Positions 1 through 8,004 of a stretch of DNA of 64,000 nt are shown in pieces (the first letter of the stretch is position 1; the number at the start of each line of letters is the position of its first letter). Position numbers and translations under genes: made by a program. The DNA is taken from NCBI RefSeq assembly GCF_020782245.1, contig NZ_JAJGNP010000003.1, positions 248,001 through 312,000 of the forward strand, read 5' to 3'. Source of the DNA: Sphingobium soli. Its GTDB lineage: Bacteria > Pseudomonadota > Alphaproteobacteria > Sphingomonadales > Sphingomonadaceae. The notes under the pieces are model-generated. The model ran no database searches. It was not told the origin of the DNA and saw nothing but the letters and a program-made list of their open reading frames with translations.

Positions 1-122
1 TTTGCATGCGGTATTGCGCCAGATGGCATACCGGCCCCAGCGACAGCGTCTGGTCGGACCGACGCGAGCCGCCCCTGTGCGCACCAATGCGGCGCCGATG
101 GCGGCGGAGGTCTGAAGGCCGT
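1..122. other. no gene called at the window edge
   Basis: No open frame here has a convincing start. On the minus strand the reading ends in a plausible stretch (GPVCHLAQYRMQ) that could be the beginning of a further gene downstream of sctP, but no start codon or ribosome binding site supports it. Confidence 0.3.
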
Positions 123-779
123 TTAGCGCAGCGCTGCCCCGCCGTCGCGGATCGTCGCGTCCAGCCCTCGGGCGCGCAGCCGCGCTTCGAGCTCCTTGAG
201 CGCCTCATTCCTGTCCTGCGCGTCTGCGCCAAGGTCGATCAGCACGGACAGCCCGCCTTGCTGCGCATCGATCCGCACATGTTCGGCGCGCCACTGGTCG
301 CCCGGCAGACTGAGGTGGGTGGAGGCCGATGACGGGGCTCCTGCATCCATCCGCTGCACCCACATTTGCGCGCTCGCTGCATCCTGCACGGCCGCGCCGG
401 CAGGGGATGTCGCCACTGGCGCGCCCTGCGCCTCGCCCGTCCGCTGGAGTTGAGGCGCGAGCGCCTGGCTCACCTTGTCATCGCTCGGCCCTGACGCGGA
501 GCCATGCTTTGCCACCCCCAGGGTCTGCGGCGACAACGCCAGCGTCATGGCGGGAGCCGGCGCGGGCGCTGGGGGCGTCGCCGCTTCGTCCGCAGCTTTC
601 TGCTTGCGCAACGGCTTGCCCTCGCCGCCGCCATTCCTGGTCTTGCGCGCCAGCAGGTTGCGAAAATTTTCCGCCGCTTCGGAGCCGGCCGCGTCCTTGG
701 CGACCGTATCCGCCCGCGTCCCTGTGCCCGTGCGCAGTGCCACCGGCTGCGGCGTTGTCGAGTCGATCGCCGCGCTCAT
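123..779 (-). CDS. sctP: SctP-like (HpaP/YscP) type III secretion needle-length/substrate-switch protein
   Basis: A 218-residue protein, last in the leftward injectisome operon. Residues 1-100 are low-complexity, rich in Ala and Pro (a PAPAPAPA run) and probably disordered. The C-terminal 70 residues (LPGDQWRAEHVRID to the end) look like the folded C-domain of the HpaP/FliK group, which switches the export gate from needle to effector substrates. Its ATG overlaps the stop of the SctO gene (ATGA), as expected for yscO-yscP pairs. The assignment rests on position, length and the C-terminal pattern, since this family is weakly conserved. Confidence 0.65.
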   Translation of the reverse strand: MSAAIDSTTPQPVALRTGTGTRADTVAKDAAGSEAAENFRNLLARKTRNGGGEGKPLRKQKAADEAATPPAPAPAPAMTLALSPQTLGVAKHGSASGPSDDKVSQALAPQLQRTGEAQGAPVATSPAGAAVQDAASAQMWVQRMDAGAPSSASTHLSLPGDQWRAEHVRIDAQQGGLSVLIDLGADAQDRNEALKELEARLRARGLDATIRDGGAALR

Positions 780-1237
780 GCCAGCATCGCCGGGATCGGG
801 GCGGGACGCACCTCGTCCTCGGCGCGGCGGCCGACCTGGCGCTGCCAGCTCTGCACCGCGCGCTCCAGTTCCTGCAACATCGCATCATGCCGCGCCTGCG
901 CGCGCAGCCATTCGCGCTTAAGCCGGTCGGCCAGCGCACGCGCCTCCGCCAGCGCCGCGCCGGCCTGGGTGCGTAGCAGCTGCGATGCCTCCGCTCGTGC
1001 GGATACGGCTTGGCAATGCAGCTGGACCAGCGGGTCGCAGGGCTGGCCGAGCCGCTCCGTCATCGCCGCCGCCCGGCTCGCCAACGCGTCGGCGCAGGCG
1101 CGCGCCGCCTGCTCCTCCTGCACCTGCGCGGCGACGATCGCCTGCCGCGCGGCCGCTACATCGTGCGCGCACCGCTCCAGGTCGCGCTTGCGCAGCCGGA
1201 CGATGGTTTTGAGCTGGTCGATCTGGTCGCTCATCAT
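776..1237 (-). CDS. sctO: SctO-like (YscO/HrpO/FliJ) export ATPase stalk protein
   Basis: A 153-residue, highly charged protein with long Ala/Glu/Arg/Gln-rich helices, predicted to form an antiparallel coiled coil over nearly its whole length. That is the fold of YscO/FliJ, which sits in the centre of the SctN ATPase ring and links it to the export gate SctV. It lies directly after sctN, with which it overlaps by 4 bases (ATGA), and before sctP, the conserved order. Two adjacent ATGs (1237 and 1234) are possible starts; the first gives the stop/start overlap. Confidence 0.75.
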   Translation of the reverse strand: MMSDQIDQLKTIVRLRKRDLERCAHDVAAARQAIVAAQVQEEQAARACADALASRAAAMTERLGQPCDPLVQLHCQAVSARAEASQLLRTQAGAALAEARALADRLKREWLRAQARHDAMLQELERAVQSWQRQVGRRAEDEVRPAPIPAMLA

Positions 1238-2544
1238 TCAAATCCTCTCAGGATGGCGCGTGTCATCGGCAAGGACGCCGTTTCATGAGTCGATTGCCGC
1301 AGGAAGCCGTCCAGTTCGTCGCGCCGCGCGATGGCGCGGTCGGCCAATGCGTCCTGCCCCGGCTTATAGTCGCCGACCTGCAGCAGCAGCTCGATCTCGT
1401 CGAGCTTGGCGAGCATCGCGCGAAAGGACAGGGCGGCGCGGCGCTCGCCTTCCTCCATCAATTGTCCCATCAGCCGGCTCTGGCTCACCAATATGTCGAT
1501 CGCAGGATAATGGCCGCGCGCCGCCAGCTTGCGTGACAGGATGACATGGCCGTCGAGCAGTGATCGCACTTCCTCGCCGACCGGGTCATCCTCCTCCTCC
1601 TCCAGCAGCACCGTGTAGATGCCGGTGATTTCGCCGCGGGCGTCGCATCCGGCCCGTTCAAACAGGCGCGGCAGTTCGGCGAAGACCGAAGGGGGAAAGC
1701 CGCGCCGCACCGGCGGCTCGCCCGACGCCAGACCGATCTCGCGCAGGGCGCGGGCGAAGCGGGTCACTGAATCCATGAGCAGCAGGACATGCTTGCCCTC
1801 GGCGCGAAAGCCCTCGGCGATGGCGGTGGCAGCATGGGCGGCGCGCGCGCGCTCCAGCGCCGGGCGGTCGGATGTCGATGCAATCACCACCGATCGCGCC
1901 AGTCCCTCGCTGCCCAGATTGTCCTCGATGAATTCGCGCACCTCACGACCGCGCTCGCCGATCAGGGCGATGACGATAACGTCGGCCTGGGCTTGCCGCG
2001 CCAGCGTGCCGAGCAAGGTACTCTTGCCGCCGCCTGCCGCGGCAAACACGCCGATCCTTTGCCCGCGTCCCAGCGGCAGCAGCCCGTCGATCGCGCGCAC
2101 GCCCGTTTCCACCTGCCTGTCGATCCGCTGGCGCTCCATTGGATTGGGCGCGGCGGCATAGAGGGGCTGGCTGGCCGGCGTTTCGACCGGCGGCAGCCCG
2201 TCGAGCGGTTGCAGCCGCGCGTCCAGCACCCGGCCCAGCAGCGCGCCCGACACCGGCACGCGGTCCTCGCCCACGCGCACCATCACTTCGGTTTCGCCCG
2301 ACAGGCCGCGCAGGTCTCCCATCGGCGACAGGATCGCTTCATGTTCGGACAGGCCGACCACCTCAGCCAGCAGCGAATGGCGGCCCGCCGGGCTCGCCAA
2401 CTCGCAAATGTCGCCGATGCGCACGGTGACGCCGCTCACGCGGATCGCCGTGCCGATCGCGCCGCGTACCTTGCCACGCTGCTCGAAGCCCGGCCCGGCC
2501 TCCAGCGTGTCGAACAGGGCGGACAGGCGGGTGTCAGAGCGCAT
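1234..2544 (-). CDS. sctN: SctN, injectisome export ATPase
   Basis: A 436-residue F1/FliI-type ATPase that unfolds and detaches chaperone-bound substrates at the cytoplasmic base of the secretion apparatus. Visible motifs are the Walker A AAAGGGKS (about residues 168-175), GERGREVREF, the Walker B region LLLMDSVTR, and the C-terminal FRAMLAKLDEIELLLQVGDY. The start at 2544 (MRSDTRL) was chosen because the length then fits the family and the ATG overlaps the sctL stop; an upstream start at 2610 would add an unlikely leader inside sctL. It belongs to the leftward operon between sctL and sctO. Confidence 0.95.
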   Translation of the reverse strand: MRSDTRLSALFDTLEAGPGFEQRGKVRGAIGTAIRVSGVTVRIGDICELASPAGRHSLLAEVVGLSEHEAILSPMGDLRGLSGETEVMVRVGEDRVPVSGALLGRVLDARLQPLDGLPPVETPASQPLYAAAPNPMERQRIDRQVETGVRAIDGLLPLGRGQRIGVFAAAGGGKSTLLGTLARQAQADVIVIALIGERGREVREFIEDNLGSEGLARSVVIASTSDRPALERARAAHAATAIAEGFRAEGKHVLLLMDSVTRFARALREIGLASGEPPVRRGFPPSVFAELPRLFERAGCDARGEITGIYTVLLEEEEDDPVGEEVRSLLDGHVILSRKLAARGHYPAIDILVSQSRLMGQLMEEGERRAALSFRAMLAKLDEIELLLQVGDYKPGQDALADRAIARRDELDGFLRQSTHETASLPMTRAILRGFE

Positions 2545-3139
2545 CGGCCACCTCCCAGCGCGCGGCGAAGGATTGTATCTGTACGCCCACATCGGCGACG
2601 ATCCGACCATCCGGGGCCGTTAGCCGGCACTGGTCGTCGGTTAGGCCTTCGCGCGGCCGCACCGCCAGTTCGACCGATGACGGCCGGTCGGCGAATGCGC
2701 GCTCGATATGCGGCTGCATCGCGGCGGACACTTCGACCAATATCGGTCCGCGCGACCCCAGCGCCTCGACGGCGCGGCGAGCGATGCCGGCCATTTTATC
2801 CTCTGCGGGCAGCGCGCCGACCATCTGGCGCAGCGCCGCCAAAGCAAATGCGGCGACATCCTCGTCGCGGCGGGCGGCATCGGCCTGCGCCTCCTCGGTC
2901 AGCGCGACGATCGCCTCGGCAAAGGCAGCGCGGCCCTCCTCTTCACCGGTGCGCCGGCCCTCCGCAGCCGCCGCCTCGCGCGCCTCGGCCAGGGCCTGTG
3001 CCTGCCTGTCATGCCAGCCGCGCACTGCGTCCAGCAGCGCGACGGCCTCGGTAATCGGCGCGCGCTCCTGGTCGCGCAGCAGCGGCTTGTCGCTCGCTAG
3101 CAGGCTGCGCCCATCGGCGTGGATCAGGTGAAAGGCCAT
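2534..3139 (-). CDS. sctL: SctL (HrpE/YscL/FliH), ATPase stator
   Basis: A 201-residue protein with a short N-terminal segment, an Ala/Glu-rich coiled coil (about residues 45-95) and a C-terminal domain with IVADVGVQIQSFAARWEV, typical of the HrpE/YscL/FliH family. It anchors the SctN ATPase to the SctQ sorting platform. It overlaps both sctK upstream (by 16 bases) and sctN downstream (by 11 bases), which indicates translational coupling. Confidence 0.88.
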   Translation of the reverse strand: MAFHLIHADGRSLLASDKPLLRDQERAPITEAVALLDAVRGWHDRQAQALAEAREAAAAEGRRTGEEEGRAAFAEAIVALTEEAQADAARRDEDVAAFALAALRQMVGALPAEDKMAGIARRAVEALGSRGPILVEVSAAMQPHIERAFADRPSSVELAVRPREGLTDDQCRLTAPDGRIVADVGVQIQSFAARWEVADAL

Positions 3140-3567
3140 GCGTCCAGTTCCTTGAGAAGCGCTTCGGCCTGGCCCAAGCGTTGGCGCGCCTCGGCGTCCG
3201 TGGCCGCCCCGCGCAGCAAGCGCTCGGCTGCATGAGGCAGCACCTCAATTGGGGGCAGTGGATCGCGACCGCCATCTTCCAGCATCCACAGCCGTTCCAG
3301 TACCGGCGCGCCCACCAGCATGGCGTAGCCGCGCAGGCGCGCGCCGTCGATCAGTCGCCCCAGCGCCGACTGCGCGCCGATCAGCAGCGCGACCGTCGCG
3401 ACTCGCTGCTGCCGCGCGGGGGCCAGAGCCGGCCATCGCGGCAGCGCGCGCAACGTCGCAAAATCCGGTCGCGCCGGGCGACCAAAGCGCGCGCCACGGG
3501 TCATCGGCCAGCCGCCATGACGCGCCACCTGCGCCAGTTCGCGCCGCGCCGCCGAACCGCTGCTCAT
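3124..3567 (-). CDS. sctK: SctK-like sorting-platform adaptor
   Basis: A 147-residue protein between sctJ and sctL, where sctK (YscK/HrpD/OrgA) normally lies. It is rich in Arg, Ala and Leu without membrane segments; the sequence MLVGAPVLERLWMLEDGG and the C-terminal acidic/amphipathic helix resemble SctK proteins. SctK joins SctQ to the inner-membrane ring. The start overlaps the sctJ stop (ATGA). Sequence conservation in this family is low, so position carries most of the weight. Confidence 0.65.
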   Translation of the reverse strand: MSSGSAARRELAQVARHGGWPMTRGARFGRPARPDFATLRALPRWPALAPARQQRVATVALLIGAQSALGRLIDGARLRGYAMLVGAPVLERLWMLEDGGRDPLPPIEVLPHAAERLLRGAATDAEARQRLGQAEALLKELDAWPFT

Positions 3568-4304
3568 GCCTGCTCGCTCTCGACCCGTGCGGGGACCGCG
3601 CCGGGGCGCCGCCGACGCCAGAACAGGGTGGCGAGCCCGCCCAGCCCGGCCAGCGCCAGCAGCAAGCGGCTTGCCCAGCTGTCGAAGCTCGCTACCAGCA
3701 TCGACTGCTCGGGCGGCGGCGCGGCTTGGCTTGGCACCATCACCACCGACACCTTGTCATAGGCCAGTCCTTCGATGCTGTTGGTCACCAGCGACTTAAT
3801 CGCCCCGGTCTGGCTGCGCAGGTCATAGCCGGGCTGATATTTGACGAAGATGGCGGCCGATGCGGGCTTGACCTTGTCGGACAGGGGGTCGGCTTCCGGC
3901 ATAGCGAGATGGACGCGCGCCTGGACGACGCCGTCAATCTCGCTCACGGTGTGGCTCAGTTCCTGGCTCAACCCGTAGATCAGCCGCGCCCGTTCCTCCA
4001 CGGGTGAGGAGACGAGCCCCTTCTTCTCGAACAGCGACCCCAGATTGGCGAAATCCTCGCGCGGCAGGCCCTTGGCCCGCAGCAGCTGGATCGCCTTGGA
4101 AAAATCGTCGGGGCTGACGGCGACGGCCCACTGGCCGTCCTTGTCCGCTGATTTGGCGGCATCGATATGCGCGTCGCGCAGCGCCGCGATCATGTCGTTG
4201 GCCTGACCCTCCTTCAATTGACCGTAGATTTCCTGGCTGCCGCACCCGGCCAGCGCCAGCGCGGCGACCAAGGCCAGGCCCGACCTTCCGATTCTGGGGA
4301 TCAC
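3564..4304 (-). CDS. sctJ: SctJ, inner-membrane ring lipoprotein
   Basis: A 246-residue YscJ/HrcJ/FliF-family protein. A lipoprotein signal with the lipobox LAGC (Cys21) opens the sequence, the two periplasmic ring-building domains follow (EIYGQLKEGQANDMIAAL; ARVHLAMPEAD), and a single transmembrane helix (about residues 210-226) precedes the positively charged tail WRRRRPG. It forms the inner ring of the basal body together with SctD. It lies between sctI and sctK in the conserved order. Confidence 0.95.
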   Translation of the reverse strand: MIPRIGRSGLALVAALALAGCGSQEIYGQLKEGQANDMIAALRDAHIDAAKSADKDGQWAVAVSPDDFSKAIQLLRAKGLPREDFANLGSLFEKKGLVSSPVEERARLIYGLSQELSHTVSEIDGVVQARVHLAMPEADPLSDKVKPASAAIFVKYQPGYDLRSQTGAIKSLVTNSIEGLAYDKVSVVMVPSQAAPPPEQSMLVASFDSWASRLLLALAGLGGLATLFWRRRRPGAVPARVESEQA

Positions 4305-4323
4305 CGTCTCTCTCCTCTCAGTT

Positions 4324-4710
4324 TCAGCCCTGCTGGCGGAACAGCTGCTGCACGCCTTCCGAGCTGCGATTGGCGATGTTGGACGTCAGCTGGCAATGGA
4401 ACATGAATTCCTGGCAGCGCATCGTCAGCTGGACGACCTCGCCCGGCGTCAGTTCGCCGCCCGTGCCTTCCACCGACCGGGCATAGTCGGCGACCGACTT
4501 GGCTTCGCCATTCACCTTGTCCAGCGTGCCCAGCATGCCGCGCAGCGCCGGCGACATGTCGGTGCCGCCGATATGCTCGGTCGCCGCGACCTTGAGCGAC
4601 GCCGCAAAATCGGCCGCCGCGTCCTGCCCGGCCTGCTGGGGCATGGCCGGGGCCAGCTCCACCTGCCGGGCGGGGATCGCCGCCTGCGCGGTGACGGGAT
4701 CGACCATCAT
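4324..4710 (-). CDS. sctI: SctI, inner rod protein (HrpB2-like)
   Basis: A 128-residue protein ending in LTSNIANRSSEGVQQLFRQQ, nearly the signature of HrpB2, the inner rod protein of Xanthomonas/Ralstonia-type systems; the preceding LTMRCQEFMFHCQ also fits. The rod connects the export gate to the needle and is itself secreted. It overlaps the stop of the needle candidate (4707) and precedes sctJ by 19 bases. Confidence 0.85.
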   Translation of the reverse strand: MMVDPVTAQAAIPARQVELAPAMPQQAGQDAAADFAASLKVAATEHIGGTDMSPALRGMLGTLDKVNGEAKSVADYARSVEGTGGELTPGEVVQLTMRCQEFMFHCQLTSNIANRSSEGVQQLFRQQG

Positions 4711-5021
4711 TGCTTGCGCGCCATGGTTTCGAGCGCCTTGGACACGCTGTCAATCGAACTGTGCGAGCTGTTCGACAGGAAGCTCATCTTCATCGCCTCG
4801 GCGGTCAGCATGGTGATCTGCGAGGGGTTATCGCCGCCTTCATTGGCGATCAGGTCGGATTTCTGTTCGATCGTCGCGGCCTGGCGGTCGAGCGCCTTGC
4901 CCCAGGCGGAGGCAAAGGCTTCGAACCAGTTGCCGGGCGCGTCGTCCTGGCGCATGCGCGCGCCGGTCAGCGGCGTATTGGCCAAGGTCGCCATGTCGGC
5001 GCGGGAAATGCTGTCGGTCAT
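4707..5021 (-). CDS. candidate needle protein (SctF-like)
   Basis: A 104-residue soluble, helical protein located between sctD and sctI, the usual place of the needle gene. The C-terminal half (NPSQITMLTAEAMKMSFLSN then SSIDSVSKALETMARKQ) has the two-helix pattern and NPS turn of needle subunits, but the N-terminal 30 residues are longer than in classical YscF (about 80-90 residues). Its C-terminal region resembles that of the secreted protein at 15,816-16,448: both have W, then ALG/AWG, LDR and a terminal ARKQ. A good ribosome binding site (AAGGAG) precedes the ATG. SctF is an inference from position and pattern; a secreted regulator is the main alternative. Confidence 0.5.
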   Translation of the reverse strand: MTDSISRADMATLANTPLTGARMRQDDAPGNWFEAFASAWGKALDRQAATIEQKSDLIANEGGDNPSQITMLTAEAMKMSFLSNSSHSSIDSVSKALETMARKQ

Positions 5022-5044
5022 GTCAAATCTCCTTATGTGCGTCT

Positions 5045-6199
5045 TCAGGGGGTGATGCGTTCCATCCGGCCGTCCTTCTCGAAGGTGACGGCATTGGGGG
5101 CGACGGACACCAGATGATGTCCGGTGGGCAGGGTGGCGCCCGGAAACCAGTGCGACCCGTCGGCGGTCACGATATGGGCGGGATCGGCGACGATCGTCGC
5201 CAGCCCCGCGCCGCTCTGGGTGAAGAAAGATTGCAGCGGGCTCGCGTCCAGGCTGTCGTCCACGCGGAATCCCACCTGCCGCACGGCGGGCAGGTCTTTG
5301 CGCAGGTCGGCCCTAATCTGGGCCTGCCGGTCGGCGGGCATATAGCCCGCGCGCACGACCAGCGCGCCGGGCTGGGCCGGGCTGACGCGCGCAGCGACGC
5401 CCTTGCCCTGCAGGATGTCGGTAGCCGCACTGGCGAGTTGCGGGCCGGTCTGGGCATCGACGATCACGCCGTCGCCATGCTGGGGCGCGAGCGCGCGCAG
5501 CCGGGCCAGCTCCTCTTCGTCGCGCACCACGCCGCCGATGCTGAGCGCGCCGCCCGGCGCTTCGCCGACCGTGACGCCGCTGAAGCCCGCCTGCCGCACG
5601 GCGCGACTCAGGGCGGCCTTGTCGCCGCTCTGGCCGGCGACCAGCGTTCCCAGCGGTTCGGCCGCTGCGACGCACAACAACCCGGCGCAGCCCGCGCCCA
5701 GCGCCAGCCGCGCCATCTTGCGGTCGATCCGGCCAACATGCGCGCGGCCCATGTCCAGCATCCGGTCGATCAGGCGCGGCGCCTGCAACGGCCCGACCGC
5801 AACGCCGCAGGGTGTATCGGCGATCTTGCTCGCATCGTCCCAGCGCGGCGATACCGGGGCGCCATGCGCGACCAGATATTCGCCCAGACGGAAGGGCAGA
5901 TAGGCCGGCAGCACCGCCTGCTCGCCCGCTGCCAGTGTGCGGCCCAGCAACTCCACCTGCCCCTGCAGCACGCGCAGCTGCGCCGTTTCGGGGTTGAGCT
6001 CCAGTTCGATCGCGCAGTCGCGCGTGCCCGCGCCGCGCAGCACCACGTCATTGGCCAGGCCATGGCCGATGCTGACGCGCGCGCGCCCGTCGAGCGGGTA
6101 GGCCTTGCCGGACAGGCGGCCGGACAGGAGTTTGAGCACGCGGTGCGCGACGGCGGTGCCGCGCGGCATGTCGATCCCACGGATCGTTGCAGCGGTCAT
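5045..6199 (-). CDS. sctD: SctD, outer part of the inner-membrane ring
   Basis: A 384-residue bitopic protein. Residues 20-110 read as the FHA-like cytoplasmic domain of YscD/HrpQ (LKLLSGRLSGKAYPL, VSIGHGLANDVVL). A transmembrane helix lies at about 163-182, followed by a periplasmic part with repeated small alpha/beta (BON-like) modules. SctD joins the SctC secretin to the inner ring. Its ATG overlaps the sctC stop by 4 bases. Confidence 0.9.
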   Translation of the reverse strand: MTAATIRGIDMPRGTAVAHRVLKLLSGRLSGKAYPLDGRARVSIGHGLANDVVLRGAGTRDCAIELELNPETAQLRVLQGQVELLGRTLAAGEQAVLPAYLPFRLGEYLVAHGAPVSPRWDDASKIADTPCGVAVGPLQAPRLIDRMLDMGRAHVGRIDRKMARLALGAGCAGLLCVAAAEPLGTLVAGQSGDKAALSRAVRQAGFSGVTVGEAPGGALSIGGVVRDEEELARLRALAPQHGDGVIVDAQTGPQLASAATDILQGKGVAARVSPAQPGALVVRAGYMPADRQAQIRADLRKDLPAVRQVGFRVDDSLDASPLQSFFTQSGAGLATIVADPAHIVTADGSHWFPGATLPTGHHLVSVAPNAVTFEKDGRMERITP

Positions 6200-8004
6200 T
6201 GCAGGGTCTCCATCTGCAGACGGGGCGCAGGCGGGGACGCGGGCGCCCCGCCGAACCTGGTTGGCATGGGCGACGTCATTGTCGGCGTGTCCAGCCGGTT
6301 GATGCGCGGGGAAATCAGGAAGAGCCGCTCCACATGCTGTCGGCGCTTCGATCGTGACTTGAACAATTCGCCCAGCACCGGGATCTGCCCCAGCACCGGA
6401 ATGGCGGTTTCCGCGTCCATGTCGGAATTGACGGTCAGGCCGCCCAGCAACAGGCTTTCGCCCTCGGCGATCAGCGCCTGGGTATTGACGCTGGCGCGCT
6501 CCACCACCGGAATGCGGTCAACCGTGCCGTCGAGCAGTGCGCCATCCTCGACATTGACGACCATGCGGATGCGCGGCTGGCCATTATCGACCAGCACGTG
6601 CGGGTTGACGCGCAGCACCGTGCCGGCAGTCACGTTGAACAGGTCGACCTGCCGATCGCCCGCGACCCGGACATAAAAGGTGCGGGTGCGGTCGAACACC
6701 GCCTCGACATTGGACAGGGTGACGAGCTGCGGTCGCGACACCACCTTTGCCGCGCCCTTTTCCTCCAGCGCGCTGATGCGGGCAATGAACTCGTTGTTCG
6801 CGCCGATGATGCCCGACAGCGACAGGCCGCGATTGACGCTGCCGGTGTTCAGCGAGTCGGTCAGCGGATTGCCCGTGCGCCGGACGATGTCGCCGCCGAA
6901 CAGCGCGCCCCAGTCGCCGCTCCGGAAGCGCCAGTTGATGCCCAGCTCGCGCAGCCGATCGACATTGATGTCGATGATCGTCGCTTCCAGCTCCACGATC
7001 TGCGGCGCGACATCCAGCGACCGCACCAGCCCCTCATAGGCGGGCATGTTTTCGGGGCGGTCGCGCACGATGACGGCGTTGAGCGAAGGATCGACGGTGA
7101 TGCGCGGGCCGGCCTGCGGCGCGGGCTGGGCCTGGACCACGATCGGCTCCTGGCCCGGCAGGCCCAGATAATCCTCCTCGTCATTGTCATAAGGGGTGGA
7201 GCGCGACGCGTCGGGCGCGACGCTGTCCAGCCCCTTGCCCATCAGGCGCGGCACCGACTGGCGCACCTGCTGCGCGCCATAGCTGCCGCCAACAGTGCCG
7301 ATCGGCAGCCCGTCGCCCATCACGCGCGCGACGATGGTGGCGACGCCGGGCACGCGCACTTCGCGATCGCCCGTGCGCAGCGTGGTGTCATCGGCGCGGG
7401 CGTAGCGCAGGTAGAAGACGCGTAGTTCATAGGGGTCGATGCCGCCGGGCGTCAGCGGCTGGGCGCGACCTGGCGCGATCGCGGCGACCGGCGGCCGCTC
7501 GCGCACGGCTGTGCGGGGCTGGGCGCTGGCGATTTGCTGCACTTGGTCCAGAAAACGGGGCACGCCGGTCGCCAGCACGCTTTCGGCCGATGTGATGCGC
7601 ACACGATTGTTGCCGTCGCTCAATCGCCCGCGCGTGACCGCGCCCGACAGGTCGGCCGCGCGCCCTGTCGCCACGCTCATCGTGCGGCTCTGCACGTCAT
7701 TGGCGCTGTAGACGGTGACGACCGACCCGTCATAATAGGCGATCAGGTTGAACGCGCTCGCCACCTGCCGCCAGATATCGGCGGGCATGCCCGAAAAACG
7801 GCCGTTGATCTTGCCAGACACCGTGCCGTTCACCGCGACCCGCAGGCCCGATGCGGCAAAGAACTGGTTCAGGAAATCGGGGGCCGGCTGATCGCGCGCG
7901 GTGATGTTGACCTTGCGGTCGCCAAAGGGCGGCTCGGCGGCATGCAGCGCGGGCGTGGCGCTGGCCAGCGCGAGCGCACAGGATAGGCGCAGCATCCCCC
8001 TCAT
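6196..8004 (-). CDS. sctC: SctC, outer-membrane secretin
   Basis: A 602-residue secretin. It begins with a signal peptide cleaved near residue 22, continues through N-domains (ITARDQPAPDFLNQFFAASG; ITVDPSLNAVIVRDRPENM) and ends in the conserved secretin barrel with AIPVLGQIPVLGELFKS and LFLISPRI. It forms the outer-membrane ring through which the needle passes. No lipoprotein pilotin gene is visible nearby. The start overlaps the sctV stop (ATGA); a second ATG three codons later is an alternative. Confidence 0.95.
   Translation of the reverse strand: MRGMLRLSCALALASATPALHAAEPPFGDRKVNITARDQPAPDFLNQFFAASGLRVAVNGTVSGKINGRFSGMPADIWRQVASAFNLIAYYDGSVVTVYSANDVQSRTMSVATGRAADLSGAVTRGRLSDGNNRVRITSAESVLATGVPRFLDQVQQIASAQPRTAVRERPPVAAIAPGRAQPLTPGGIDPYELRVFYLRYARADDTTLRTGDREVRVPGVATIVARVMGDGLPIGTVGGSYGAQQVRQSVPRLMGKGLDSVAPDASRSTPYDNDEEDYLGLPGQEPIVVQAQPAPQAGPRITVDPSLNAVIVRDRPENMPAYEGLVRSLDVAPQIVELEATIIDINVDRLRELGINWRFRSGDWGALFGGDIVRRTGNPLTDSLNTGSVNRGLSLSGIIGANNEFIARISALEEKGAAKVVSRPQLVTLSNVEAVFDRTRTFYVRVAGDRQVDLFNVTAGTVLRVNPHVLVDNGQPRIRMVVNVEDGALLDGTVDRIPVVERASVNTQALIAEGESLLLGGLTVNSDMDAETAIPVLGQIPVLGELFKSRSKRRQHVERLFLISPRINRLDTPTMTSPMPTRFGGAPASPPAPRLQMETLQ

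Noticed and set aside
5114..6676. Long open frame on the plus strand across sctD/sctC
   Set aside because: GC-rich antisense shadow of two well-supported genes; His/Arg/Gln-rich composition, no domain.
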